Positions 15,736-22,899 of a stretch of DNA of 46,088 nucleotides are shown here, in pieces. The DNA comes from JAJVIP01 sp964405835 (lineage in GTDB: Bacteria > Elusimicrobiota > Elusimicrobia > F11). The notes beneath the pieces are model-generated. The model searched no databases and had not been told where the DNA came from. It saw nothing but the letters and a program-made list of their open reading frames with translations. The position numbers and the translations under genes are program-made. Numbering within the stretch: position 1 is the stretch's first letter; each line of letters begins with the position of its first letter. The stretch lies in assembly GCA_964405835.1 (NCBI GenBank), contig CAYOPN010000015.1, positions 1 through 46,088 on the forward strand, in the 5' to 3' direction.

Positions 15736-16968
15736 ATGCAGGACCAGGCCGCCGACGATAAAGAAGATTAGCAGGGATGCCACGCCGGCGCGAAGCCCGA
15801 AAAATTGCGCGGTCACACCGAACACCAACGGGCCCATAAATGCGGCGGCTTTCCCGACAATTGAAAAGAGCGCGAAAAACTCGCTCGATCTTTCCTTGCG
15901 AACCATCAGCGAGAAAAGTGAGCGCGACGCGGCCTGGCTTCCGCCGAGCACAAGCCCCACGAACACGCCCAAGATCCAGAACTCGAAGGGCCGCGTCATG
16001 AACACCGCCCACACGGTCACGGCCGAGAACAACGCCAATGACGCCATCACCACATTCTTATGGCCCCACGCGTCGGCCAATCTCCCGCACAAGAGCGCGC
16101 CCACAAACGCCACGAACTGGATCATCAAGTAACACATCGCCAGTTCCGACGCGCCCATGCCGAGCGCCTTCGCGCCGAAAATGGAAGCCATTACAATCAC
16201 GGTCTGGATCCCGTCTTCGTAAATCAAATAGGAAATAAGAAAGCGGAACAAAGCGGGGTTGGTTTTGAGCCAGCGTATGGTTTCGCGCGGATGGATGGCG
16301 GGCAACGGATCAATCGGGCTGGGTGCGTCTTTAACCCAAAGCAATGTCGGGATGGAAAACACCAGCCACCACGCGCCCACAAGCAACATGCCGTAACGAA
16401 CCGCCAAGGTCTTATCCGCGGGATCAAACCCAAACCAGTCCGGACGGTTGATCATCATTAGATTAATGATCAAACAAAGCGCGCCGCCGATGTAGCCCAA
16501 CGCAAAACCAATTCCCGAGACGCGGCCGGCATTGGCATCGCCGGAGATGTCTTTGAGGAATGCGTTGTAGAACACCAGGCTCATTTCAAATCCGAGGATC
16601 GCCACAAAAACGAGCAACACTGTTGAGCCCAACCGGTCGGGCGTTGCGCGAACAAGCATCATCGTCGCCAAAGCGCCCACGCCGGCCCATAGCGCCAGAA
16701 AGCGTCTTTTTAACCCGCGCCGGTCGGCGATCGACCCCAATAACGGCGCCAGAAAAATAACGAGCAGCATGACCGATGAGACAATGTAGCTCCACACGGA
16801 TTCGCCAGGAATGGTCATGCCGAAGAAAACAACGCCACCGTGCGGCACAACAACGCTTGTGAAGTAGACACTGAAGATGACGGAGAGGACGGAGGTGGCA
16901 AACGCGGAGTTCGCGAAATCGTACATGGCCCAGGCGAATACCGGGCGCGGAAGGGAAGGAATTTTCAT
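15697..16968 (-). CDS. MFS transporter, Atg22/UMF1-like family
   Basis: The 423-residue protein is a 12-TM major facilitator. The N-terminal WAMYDFANSAFATSV is the hallmark of the Atg22/UMF1-like family, in which yeast Atg22 exports amino acids from the vacuole. Bacterial substrates are mostly unknown. LGSIADRRGLKRR is the MFS signature in the loop between helices 2 and 3, and GRLADAWGHKN is its counterpart in the second half. The C-terminal tail after the last helix is encoded by a palindromic repeat, so the original stop was probably lost or displaced. TATAAT ends 7 nt before ATG 16968, which predicts a transcript starting at or next to the start codon. There is no Shine-Dalgarno. It may be co-transcribed with mnmG-rsmG, though mnmG has its own -10-like box. 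Confidence 0.9.
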   Translation of the reverse strand: MKIPSLPRPVFAWAMYDFANSAFATSVLSVIFSVYFTSVVVPHGGVVFFGMTIPGESVWSYIVSSVMLLVIFLAPLLGSIADRRGLKRRFLALWAGVGALATMMLVRATPDRLGSTVLLVFVAILGFEMSLVFYNAFLKDISGDANAGRVSGIGFALGYIGGALCLIINLMMINRPDWFGFDPADKTLAVRYGMLLVGAWWLVFSIPTLLWVKDAPSPIDPLPAIHPRETIRWLKTNPALFRFLISYLIYEDGIQTVIVMASIFGAKALGMGASELAMCYLMIQFVAFVGALLCGRLADAWGHKNVVMASLALFSAVTVWAVFMTRPFEFWILGVFVGLVLGGSQAASRSLFSLMVRKERSSEFFALFSIVGKAAAFMGPLVFGVTAQFFGLRAGVASLLIFFIVGGLVLHGVKSAFCTFREN

Positions 16969-16975
16969 CCCGCGG

Positions 16976-16981
16976 ATTATA
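16976..16981 (-). promoter_or_regulatory. Putative -10 box (TATAAT) of the MFS gene
   Basis: Minus-strand TATAATCCGCGGG is followed at once by ATG 16968. It is an exact -10 consensus 7 nt from the start codon. No convincing -35 box is seen. Confidence 0.45.
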
Positions 16982-17060
16982 GTAGGATTCCCGCCCGACG
17001 CAGGAACCTAACGCCAGAAACCCCTGTTAAATAGCGTACCAAACCAAGGAGAGAGTTTTT

Positions 17061-17981
17061 ATGAAACGCAATGTCGTCATCATCGGAGGCGGTCCAGCGG
17101 GCTACACGGCCGCCATTTATTCAGCGCGCGCGAACTTAAAACCGCTTGTACTTGCCGGTTATTCCGCGGGCGGGCAATTGATGACCACCACCGAAGTCGA
17201 AAATTTTCCCGGTTTCCCGGAAGGCATTTTGGGCCCCGACCTCATGGAGAACATGAAAAAACAAGCGGAACGCTTCGGCGCCGAGATCCTGTACAAAGAC
17301 GTCACCAATGTTGATTTTTCCACCCGCCCTTACACCATCACTTACGAAGACACCAAGGTTGAAGCCGACACCGTCATCATTTCCACCGGCGCCGGACCGC
17401 GCAAACTCGGCATTGAATCCGAGCAAAAGCTCTGGGGCAAAGGCGTGACGAGCTGCGCCACCTGCGACGGCGCTTTTTATAAGGGAAAAGAAGTCGCCGT
17501 GATCGGCGGCGGTGATTCCGCGATGGAAGAAGCGAACTTCCTGACGCGTTTCGCGAACAAAGTGACCCTGGTCCATCGTCGCGATGATTTCCGCGCATCC
17601 AAAATCATGGAAGAGCGCGTCCGCAAGAACCCGAAGATTTCCTTGGCTTTGAGCAAGACCATCGAAGAGGTGCTCGGCAACGGAAAGGTCAGCGGGCTCA
17701 AGCTGAAGGACACCAAGAACGGCCAGACGTCCGAGCTCAAAGTCGACGGGCTCTTTTTGGCCATCGGCCATATTCCCAACTCCTCGCTGTTCAAAGGGAA
17801 AATTAAGACCGACGCGGAGGGCTACATTCTCGTCGACAACAAGACGCAGACGAACATCGAAGGGGTCTTCGCGTGCGGGGATGTTGTGGACAAAACATAC
17901 CGGCAAGCGATCACTGCCGCCGGTTCGGGTTGCGCCTCCGCAATCAGTGCCGAGAAGTACCTCGAATCTTTAGGTCACTAA
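17061..17981 (+). CDS. trxB: Thioredoxin-disulfide reductase
   Basis: TrxB passes electrons from NADPH through FAD and a redox disulfide to thioredoxin. The 306-residue protein has the typical bacterial length and order: FAD motif IIGGGPAGYTAAIYSARA, GGQLMTTTEVENFPGFPEG, redox pair C132-A-T-C135 followed by DG, NADPH motif VIGGGDSAMEEA, HRRDDFRAS, and the C-terminal GVFACGDVVDKTYRQAITAAGSG. AAGGAGAG sits 7-9 nt before ATG 17061. It is a stand-alone gene facing away from the MFS gene. The next plus-strand unit encodes Fe-S carriers and has its own promoter, so any functional link through redox homeostasis is only suggested by proximity. Confidence 0.96.
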   Translation: MKRNVVIIGGGPAGYTAAIYSARANLKPLVLAGYSAGGQLMTTTEVENFPGFPEGILGPDLMENMKKQAERFGAEILYKDVTNVDFSTRPYTITYEDTKVEADTVIISTGAGPRKLGIESEQKLWGKGVTSCATCDGAFYKGKEVAVIGGGDSAMEEANFLTRFANKVTLVHRRDDFRASKIMEERVRKNPKISLALSKTIEEVLGNGKVSGLKLKDTKNGQTSELKVDGLFLAIGHIPNSSLFKGKIKTDAEGYILVDNKTQTNIEGVFACGDVVDKTYRQAITAAGSGCASAISAEKYLESLGH

Positions 17982-18041
17982 TAACTCACCTTCATTTCTC
18001 GCTGCGTTTCCCGCATCGGCAAAATGTCACCTGAAATTCAC

Positions 18042-18070
18042 TTGACTTCTCCGACGGTGGGGCTTACGTT
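18042..18070 (+). promoter_or_regulatory. Putative promoter of the Fe-S carrier leader
   Basis: TTGACT (18042-18047) and TACGTT (18065-18070) are spaced by exactly 17 nt. The -35 matches 5 of 6 consensus bases and the -10 box three. The predicted start is near 18077, just upstream of the structured leader. Confidence 0.45.
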
Positions 18071-18090
18071 GGGTCTAGCTTTTGGGAGGA

Positions 18091-18177
18091 ATGCTGGGCG
18101 AGGTCACCCTAACCGAGCGTGGGTTACCAACAATTAAAATCCCCCACTTCCTCCCATCTTTAAATGGCCCCCCATAA
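18091..18177 (+). CDS. 28-codon leader ORF whose peptide resembles the start of the Fe-S carriers
   Basis: ATG 18091 opens a 28-residue peptide that stops at TAA 18175-18177, inside the left arm of the terminator. Near its start it reads EVTLTERGLPTIK. The downstream carrier begins SVTLTERAVSKIK and the second one YLTLTERAANKAK. Every codon of the shared VTLTER differs from the carrier gene only synonymously (gtc/gtt, acc/aca, cta/tta, acc/aca, gag/gaa, cgt/cgc). That argues for common ancestry at the protein level, either a leader peptide or the relic of a third carrier gene. The GGAGG is only 1 nt from the ATG, so translation would be weak unless initiated differently. Confidence 0.35.
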   Translation: MLGEVTLTERGLPTIKIPHFLPSLNGPP

Positions 18178-18205
18178 TCGGATTCCGGTTATGGGGGGTT
18201 TTTTT
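18168..18205 (+). terminator. Strong intrinsic terminator between the leader and the Fe-S carrier genes
   Basis: CCCCCCATAA (18168-18177) pairs perfectly with TTATGGGGGG (18189-18198), followed by seven T (18199-18205). The 11-nt loop can form a further CGG/CCG pair. It lies 59 nt before the first carrier gene, so that gene needs read-through or a promoter in between. Confidence 0.9.
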
Positions 18206-18263
18206 AGGTAAGATCAGGCACTTTTCCGACGAGATCGGGTTAGATGTTCCGCCAGGAGGACTT

Positions 18264-18590
18264 ATGAGTGTTACATTAACAGAACGCGCCGTATCAAAAA
18301 TTAAGGAATTTTACAGCCAGGACCAGGCCCTTGCGGGTAAGTCGCTGCGGGTTTACGTGGAAGCCGGAGGATGTTCCGGTTACTCCTATGGATTCAAATT
18401 TGACGAAGCCAAATCCGACGACATCGCCCAAGATTACGATGGGTTCAAAGTTGTGATTGATACCAAGACCGGCCAATTGATCGGCGGGTCGACCATCGAC
18501 TACAAAGAAGAATTCGGATCCGAAGGCTTCGCTATCCAAAACCCCAACGCCAAGAAATCCTGCGGCTGCGGCAATTCCTTCGAAGCCTAA
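18264..18590 (+). CDS. A-type Fe-S cluster carrier (HesB/IscA/ErpA family), first copy
   Basis: A-type carriers accept Fe-S clusters from the ISC or SUF scaffold and deliver them to apoproteins. The 108-residue protein has the three ligand cysteines in family context: GGCSGYSYGF, then KKSCGCGNSF near the C-terminus. The N-terminal LTERAVSKIKEF is typical. AGGAGG lies 6 nt before the ATG. It overlaps the next gene by one base (TAATG), which indicates translational coupling to a second carrier. IscA, SufA and ErpA cannot be told apart by eye. Confidence 0.93.
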   Translation: MSVTLTERAVSKIKEFYSQDQALAGKSLRVYVEAGGCSGYSYGFKFDEAKSDDIAQDYDGFKVVIDTKTGQLIGGSTIDYKEEFGSEGFAIQNPNAKKSCGCGNSFEA

Positions 18591-18925
18591 TGGCCCAATA
18601 CCTGACCCTCACCGAACGCGCCGCCAACAAGGCGAAACAACTCCTCGAGAAAACCGGCAAACCGGGCGGGGCGCTGCGCATTCGCGTGGTGTCCGGTGGG
18701 TGCTCGGGCATGGAATACAAGATTGAACCCGATTGGGACGCGCCCGCGCCCAAAGATGTTGTCGTGGAAAGTTTTGGTCTCAAAGTTTATTTGGATTCCA
18801 AGGGACTGCTCTACATGGCGGGGTCGGAACTTGATTACGTGGCCTCATTAATGGGATCCGGATTCAAGGTGAAAAATCCCCAGGCCGTCGCCGAATGTTC
18901 CTGTGGGACATCGTTCACGGTCTAA
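18590..18925 (+). CDS. A-type Fe-S cluster carrier (HesB/IscA family), second copy
   Basis: This 111-residue paralogue of the preceding gene has LTERAANKAKQLL, GGCSGMEYKIEPD and a C-terminal ECSCGTSFTV, so it keeps all three cluster-ligand cysteines. Tandem A-type carriers may form hetero-oligomers or serve different targets, which is inference. It is joined by TAATG overlaps to the gene before and the gene after, so all three should be made in fixed proportion. No other isc or suf gene is near. Confidence 0.92.
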   Translation: MAQYLTLTERAANKAKQLLEKTGKPGGALRIRVVSGGCSGMEYKIEPDWDAPAPKDVVVESFGLKVYLDSKGLLYMAGSELDYVASLMGSGFKVKNPQAVAECSCGTSFTV

Positions 18926-19182
18926 TGGAAAAGATCACTCTCGACCTTAACGACATCGCCTCCGGCAAAGTGGAATTGGCCAGCTTCCAACAGAAAGTCT
19001 CGGCGCTCGATCTCGCGGCCTACCAAGGCAAACATGTCCAATTGACCGGTTGCGCGCCGACGTGGGCGCATCTTTTGGTCGCAGGAAGGTTGTTTCCGGT
19101 GGTGGGTGCGATCGACTTCGTGATAGACGACGGAAAAGAAGGCAAACCCGTTTCCGTTCTTACCGCTTCGACTCCTTCCTGA
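18925..19182 (+). CDS. Small protein of unknown function, coupled to the Fe-S carriers; possible Csx3-like fold
   Basis: The 85-residue protein starts at ATG 18925, which overlaps the stop of the second carrier (TAATG). An earlier in-frame ATG at 18895 lies within the carrier gene and is less likely. It has no TM segment. The segment VQLTGCAPTWAHLLVAG followed by a hydrophobic strand vaguely recalls the G-x-x-P-x-W-x-H core of CRISPR-associated Csx3 ring nucleases, but no CRISPR genes are near and the match is only by eye. The single Cys in GCAPTW could be a metal or cluster ligand. Context suggests a role with Fe-S carriers. Its 3' end overlaps the convergent SGNH gene by 23 nt. Confidence 0.7.
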   Translation: MEKITLDLNDIASGKVELASFQQKVSALDLAAYQGKHVQLTGCAPTWAHLLVAGRLFPVVGAIDFVIDDGKEGKPVSVLTASTPS

Positions 19183-20194
19183 CAATCGTCGCCAATTCTT
19201 TAGCGATCTTCTCGTTCCCCCGGTCGTTCAAATGGCAGAAATCCAAAAAGTCTCCTGCCACCGCCAAATCCCCTGACAACGTGTTGTTCAAGTCATAGAA
19301 CGGAAAGCCCTGTCGCTTCGATAAAGCGGCAAGCCCGGGCCGCAGAAATTCCCGGTACAGTTTGCCCATGACCGCTTCGTAGCGGCTGATGGGGAATTTC
19401 GACTGTTTGAGATTTGTCAGCGCGCGCACCGGTTGCACCACCAACACAAACCGGGTTTTGTTGACGGAGGCAGCATGCTCAAACGCGCCAACGGCGTCCA
19501 ATAAAGTCCGCAGCGATTCCCGACCACGCTCCTCGTCAAAGTCGGCAAGGTTTTTGATTGGTAAATAACCCATCATCTCCCGCTTGTATTTAAGCCAACG
19601 GTATAACCGCGAATTCCTTTCCATGAAAGATCCGGCATTGGCGAACACAGACCGCACGAAAGCGAGCAGCAATTCACCGGATTCCCTCGGGCCGACGACG
19701 CGGTGTTCGAAAGCTTTTTGGAGCCGTGCGGAATGGCCGCTAACCAACTGACCCCGCACCGACTCCCACAAATCATTGAATCCAGTAAACATGATGACCA
19801 TGTCCGGCTTGAGCCTGCGCACGTGGTGCAGATACAGCGCCAATTCATCCACAGCTTCGAAGTCCGGCACACCGGCATTGATCACGCGCAAACGGCGTCC
19901 GGAAAAATGCCCCTCCAGGTTTTTCTCGAGCAGGGATGAAAACCGTTTATCCGGTGAACTTGCTCCCCATCCGTAGGCGGCCGAACCCCCAGTGATGACA
20001 ATACGGAACTCAGCGGGATCCGGCTCGGTGTGATGCGTCAGAGCGGAGAGGATGGAGAAGTTGTCAGGATTTACGCCGCGGGCGGTCAGCGGCTCGGGAA
20101 ACCAATCATCGGTGAAGAACAGGCGCGATGCGCCTTCGGCCAGCAACAGCGCCGTCGTGACCGCGGCAACGGCTACGAGGGTTTTTTTAAGCAA
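19160..20194 (-). CDS. SGNH/GDSL-family hydrolase, probably membrane-anchored
   Basis: The 344-residue protein has the SGNH catalytic blocks: VITGGSAAYGWGA (S71), INAGVPDFEA (glycine of block II), FTGFNDLW (N140) and the DFCHLNDRG block giving D318 and H321. A hydrophobic segment at residues 4-20 is a signal anchor, so the catalytic part is outside the inner membrane. Such enzymes are esterases, lipases or sugar deacetylases, and the substrate is unknown. The TTG at 20194 is chosen because it overlaps the end of rpe by 8 nt and AAAGGCG lies just upstream. It is the last gene of the 16-gene minus-strand series and overlaps the convergent small-protein gene by 23 nt. Confidence 0.88.
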   Translation of the reverse strand: MLKKTLVAVAAVTTALLLAEGASRLFFTDDWFPEPLTARGVNPDNFSILSALTHHTEPDPAEFRIVITGGSAAYGWGASSPDKRFSSLLEKNLEGHFSGRRLRVINAGVPDFEAVDELALYLHHVRRLKPDMVIMFTGFNDLWESVRGQLVSGHSARLQKAFEHRVVGPRESGELLLAFVRSVFANAGSFMERNSRLYRWLKYKREMMGYLPIKNLADFDEERGRESLRTLLDAVGAFEHAASVNKTRFVLVVQPVRALTNLKQSKFPISRYEAVMGKLYREFLRPGLAALSKRQGFPFYDLNNTLSGDLAVAGDFLDFCHLNDRGNEKIAKELATIVRKESKR

Positions 20195-20837
20195 TCGCCT
20201 TTAACGTCCGAAGCGAGGCGGCCGGATCGGGAGAATTAAAGATGGAGTTCCCCGCCACCAACACGTGGGCACCGGCCTTCACGCATTCGGCGCCGGTCTT
20301 CGCGTCAATGCCGCCGTCCACTTCAATCTTGCAGGCGACGTTGGTGGCTTTGATGGCTTTCGATAACTCACCGATCTTAGGAATCATGTCCGCCATAAAC
20401 GACTGGCCGCCAAAACCAGGTTCGACCGTCATCACCAGCACCACGTTCAAATCACCGAGATAGGGGATCACCGCCGACGCGGGCGTTTTTGGCTTTATGG
20501 AAATTCCGGGTTTCACGCCGAGCCGCTTAAATTCTTTGATCACGGCGCCGGGATTATCGACGGCCTCGATATGGAACGTTAATCCCCACGAACCGGCCTT
20601 CGCGAACGGCTCCGCGTATTTCATTGGGTCCGTGATCATCAAATGAACGTCCAACGGAAGCCGTGTGTGTTTCCTAAGGGATTTCACGACGACCGGTCCG
20701 ATGGTCAGATTGGGCACGAAGTGGCCGTCCATCACGTCCACGTGCAGCCAATCGGCGCCCGCTTTTTCCATGAGCTTGGCCTCGTCGGCAAGCCGCGCAA
20801 AATCAGCGGACAGGATCGACGGTGAAATCATCGTCAC
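20187..20837 (-). CDS. rpe: Ribulose-phosphate 3-epimerase
   Basis: Rpe interconverts ribulose-5-phosphate and xylulose-5-phosphate in the pentose phosphate pathway. The 216-residue TIM barrel shows SPSILSADFARL, WLHVDVMDGHFVPNLTIGP, LDVHLMI, VMTVEPGFGGQSF and IEVDGGIDAKTG, with the metal ligands (H, D, H, D) in place. GTG 20837 overlaps the preceding PASTA gene (GTGA), and an ATG two codons later (20831) is equally possible. The location after rlmN and a PASTA gene mirrors the fmt-rlmN-prkC-rpe order of many bacteria. Confidence 0.96.
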   Translation of the reverse strand: MTMISPSILSADFARLADEAKLMEKAGADWLHVDVMDGHFVPNLTIGPVVVKSLRKHTRLPLDVHLMITDPMKYAEPFAKAGSWGLTFHIEAVDNPGAVIKEFKRLGVKPGISIKPKTPASAVIPYLGDLNVVLVMTVEPGFGGQSFMADMIPKIGELSKAIKATNVACKIEVDGGIDAKTGAECVKAGAHVLVAGNSIFNSPDPAASLRTLKAIA

Positions 20838-21856
20838 GGCTCGACCACCTTTTCTTCTTTGAGAACATCGTCGACGTAAACGCGGAAGCGTGTGGTGGTC
20901 TTCACATAGGCCGGCACTTCCACTATTGAGCCACCTTTATGTTTTCCTTCGTAAATTTGCGTCTCGCCCTGGGTGTTGCGCGCATTGATGCGCACGGTCA
21001 CTTCCCCCATGTCAGCGGGCACTTGATATTGGAAGCGGGACTTGAGGCCGCCCGTGACCGGCACGATGGTGACGAGAATGTCTTGTTCTTCCATGAGCGG
21101 CTGGCCCGCGGGCGGATCCTGTTTCACGACGGTGCCCGCAACACCGACCGAGCGCGCGTCTTCTTTGACTTTTACGGTCGCGTTCACGCCGCTCGCCCAA
21201 TCCCGCGCGTTGTCAGCGGTCTTACCGATGAAGTCTGGAACGAGCGGCAAACCCACGGGAGGCGGTCCTTTCGAAACTTCCACATCCACAAACGCGCCGC
21301 GCGTGACCACGGTGCCGGGCGCCGGGCTTTGTGTCAGGACCACGTTTTTCCCGAGGTCGTTTGAATAGGCTTCGGTAACGGAACCCATCTGGATCCCGTC
21401 GGTGGCCAACATGCTTTGCGCTTCGGCGAGCGCTTTTCCGACGACGGCCGGAATAAAGACCACCTGCCCGCCCTTGGAAATCACCACGCGAATGGAGCGG
21501 CCCGAGCGGACCTGCATGCCCGACGGCGGCTGCTGGCGGAGAATGGTGCCGGCCGGAAGACTATCGTCAAAATCGGTACCGTCTTGCTGAAGCGAGAGGT
21601 CCATCGGGGAAACAATGGCCAGCGCCTCGAGCAGGCTTTTTCCTTCAAGCCTTGGCACGACCACTTCGGGGCGGGAATGCAAAAGCGCGATCATGATGCG
21701 GTTGATGGAAAAAGCGACGACGGAAAACACCAGGAAAAGCGCGATGGCGATCATCGCCCACGGTTTTTTCAGGGTTTCCAAGAGACGGTGCTTCCCGTCT
21801 TGCGGCGGCTGCGGCGCCTCCGGGTTGGTTGTGAAGATGTTTGGTTGTTCGGTCAC
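20834..21856 (-). CDS. PASTA-domain membrane protein without a kinase domain
   Basis: The protein has 340 residues from GTG 21856. It has a short cytoplasmic N-terminus, one TM helix (about residues 33-54), then three consecutive PASTA domains (about 60-125, 126-192, 195-262) with the usual VPxxxGKxxxEA and PPAG(T)xV patterns, and a C-terminal beta-rich tail of unknown type. PASTA domains bind muropeptides or beta-lactams in Ser/Thr kinases and PBPs. Here no kinase domain is attached, although the gene sits in the place between rlmN and rpe where prkC often lies. GTG 21856 is chosen for its GTGA overlap with rlmN and a GGGAGAAG just upstream. ATG 21880 would add eight residues. Confidence 0.9.
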   Translation of the reverse strand: MTEQPNIFTTNPEAPQPPQDGKHRLLETLKKPWAMIAIALFLVFSVVAFSINRIMIALLHSRPEVVVPRLEGKSLLEALAIVSPMDLSLQQDGTDFDDSLPAGTILRQQPPSGMQVRSGRSIRVVISKGGQVVFIPAVVGKALAEAQSMLATDGIQMGSVTEAYSNDLGKNVVLTQSPAPGTVVTRGAFVDVEVSKGPPPVGLPLVPDFIGKTADNARDWASGVNATVKVKEDARSVGVAGTVVKQDPPAGQPLMEEQDILVTIVPVTGGLKSRFQYQVPADMGEVTVRINARNTQGETQIYEGKHKGGSIVEVPAYVKTTTRFRVYVDDVLKEEKVVEP

Positions 21857-22899
21857 CTGGCTTCTCCCAGCTGGCCGCATCCGGCGCCGATGTCCACGCC
21901 TTGCGGTTTTCGCAAGCGCACCGGCACGCGGCGGTCGGCCAAAATTTCTTTAAACGCTTCGATCCGTTCGTCCGTGGGACGTTCGTACGGCAATCCCGGG
22001 ACCGGATTGTAGGCGATCAAGTTGACCCAGTAATCGCCGTGCTCTGCGGGCCCTCTTACCAAATTGGCAAGGCGCTTTGCGTCTTGCTCCCCGTCATTGA
22101 TGCCATGGAGAACGATGTATTCAAACGTCACCCGCGATTTGGTCTTTTTAGAGAAATTTTTCGCGGCCGTCATTAGTTCTTTGATGGTCCACTTGGAGGA
22201 TTTGGGCAAAAGTTTTTTCCGCAGTTCGTCGTTCGAGGCGTGCAGTGAAATCGCCAGGTTCACTTTGGGCGCCTCGTCCGCCAGCATTTCGATCTGGGGC
22301 ACGAGGCCGCAGGTCGAGACCGTCACGTGCCGCGCGCCGAACCCGAGACCAAGCGGGGAGCGGATCATGTGCAGCGCGTCGACCAGCGAACGGTAATTGG
22401 CCAGCGGCTCGCCCATGCCCATGAACAACAAACTGTCCAATGGTTTCCCGGACGCTTTCTCGACGATCATGATCTGGTCGACGATTTCGCCGGCCGTCAG
22501 GTTCCGTTCAAATTTTACGCGGCCCGACGCGCAGAACACACAACCCCACGCGCAACCAACCTGGGTCGAGAGGCACAGCGACTGGCGTTCCTCAAAAGGA
22601 AGATACACGCAGGTGACCATCTGCTTGTCTTGTGTTCTGAAAAAATACCGGGTGGTGCCGTCTTGTTGCGAGGTCACCGCGTGGTCGAGCTCAAGGCTGT
22701 TGACCGTGTACGCTTTGTCCAATTGGTCCCGCAGCGGCGCCGGAAGGTTCGACATTTTGGAGAAATGGGTGGCCCGTTTTTTGAAAACCCATTCAACCAG
22801 CTGGCCCGCGCGAAATGGGGGTTGCCCCATTTGCGCGATGATCGACGGCCATTCGGCCACCGGAATATTTAACAGCGATTTTTTTGCGGCGTTATCCAA
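21853..22899 (-). CDS. rlmN: Dual-specificity 23S rRNA/tRNA adenine-C2 methyltransferase RlmN
   Basis: RlmN is a radical-SAM enzyme that methylates A2503 of 23S rRNA and A37 of some tRNAs. The 348-residue protein has the cluster motif CAWGCVFC (C116, C120, C123), GMGEPLANY, VTVSTCGLVP, LAISLHAS and the C-terminal GAGCGQL whose cysteine resolves the methylated intermediate. FRAGQLVEWVFKK near the N-terminus is also typical. It overlaps the end of fmt by 8 nt and the PASTA gene by 4 nt, so it is embedded in the translation-related part of the minus-strand operon. Confidence 0.96.
   Translation of the reverse strand: MDNAAKKSLLNIPVAEWPSIIAQMGQPPFRAGQLVEWVFKKRATHFSKMSNLPAPLRDQLDKAYTVNSLELDHAVTSQQDGTTRYFFRTQDKQMVTCVYLPFEERQSLCLSTQVGCAWGCVFCASGRVKFERNLTAGEIVDQIMIVEKASGKPLDSLLFMGMGEPLANYRSLVDALHMIRSPLGLGFGARHVTVSTCGLVPQIEMLADEAPKVNLAISLHASNDELRKKLLPKSSKWTIKELMTAAKNFSKKTKSRVTFEYIVLHGINDGEQDAKRLANLVRGPAEHGDYWVNLIAYNPVPGLPYERPTDERIEAFKEILADRRVPVRLRKPQGVDIGAGCGQLGEAR

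Larger units (their letters stand above)
18077..18205 (+). promoter_or_regulatory. Structured leader (candidate attenuator or small RNA) upstream of the Fe-S carrier operon
   Basis: Between promoter and terminator the RNA can form competing helices. GGGAGGAA (18084-18091) pairs with TTCCTCCC (18148-18155). GGTCACCC (18102-18109) pairs with GGGTTACC (18121-18128) with one mismatch. GTGGG (18119-18123) pairs with CCCAC (18143-18147). A 28-codon ORF spans it and ends inside the terminator stem. This fits a translation-controlled attenuator, or a stand-alone small RNA of about 130 nt. It does not match the SRP, 6S or tmRNA consensus that I can recall. Confidence 0.4.

Noticed and set aside
15657..15737. 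N-terminal extension of MnmG by 27 residues
   Set aside because: It only translates a palindromic repeat, and the family start lies at ATG 15656.
18077..18205. SRP RNA, 6S RNA, tmRNA or a known riboswitch
   Set aside because: None of the conserved motifs I know for these (for example the SRP GGAAGCAGCC loop) is present, and the length does not fit tmRNA.
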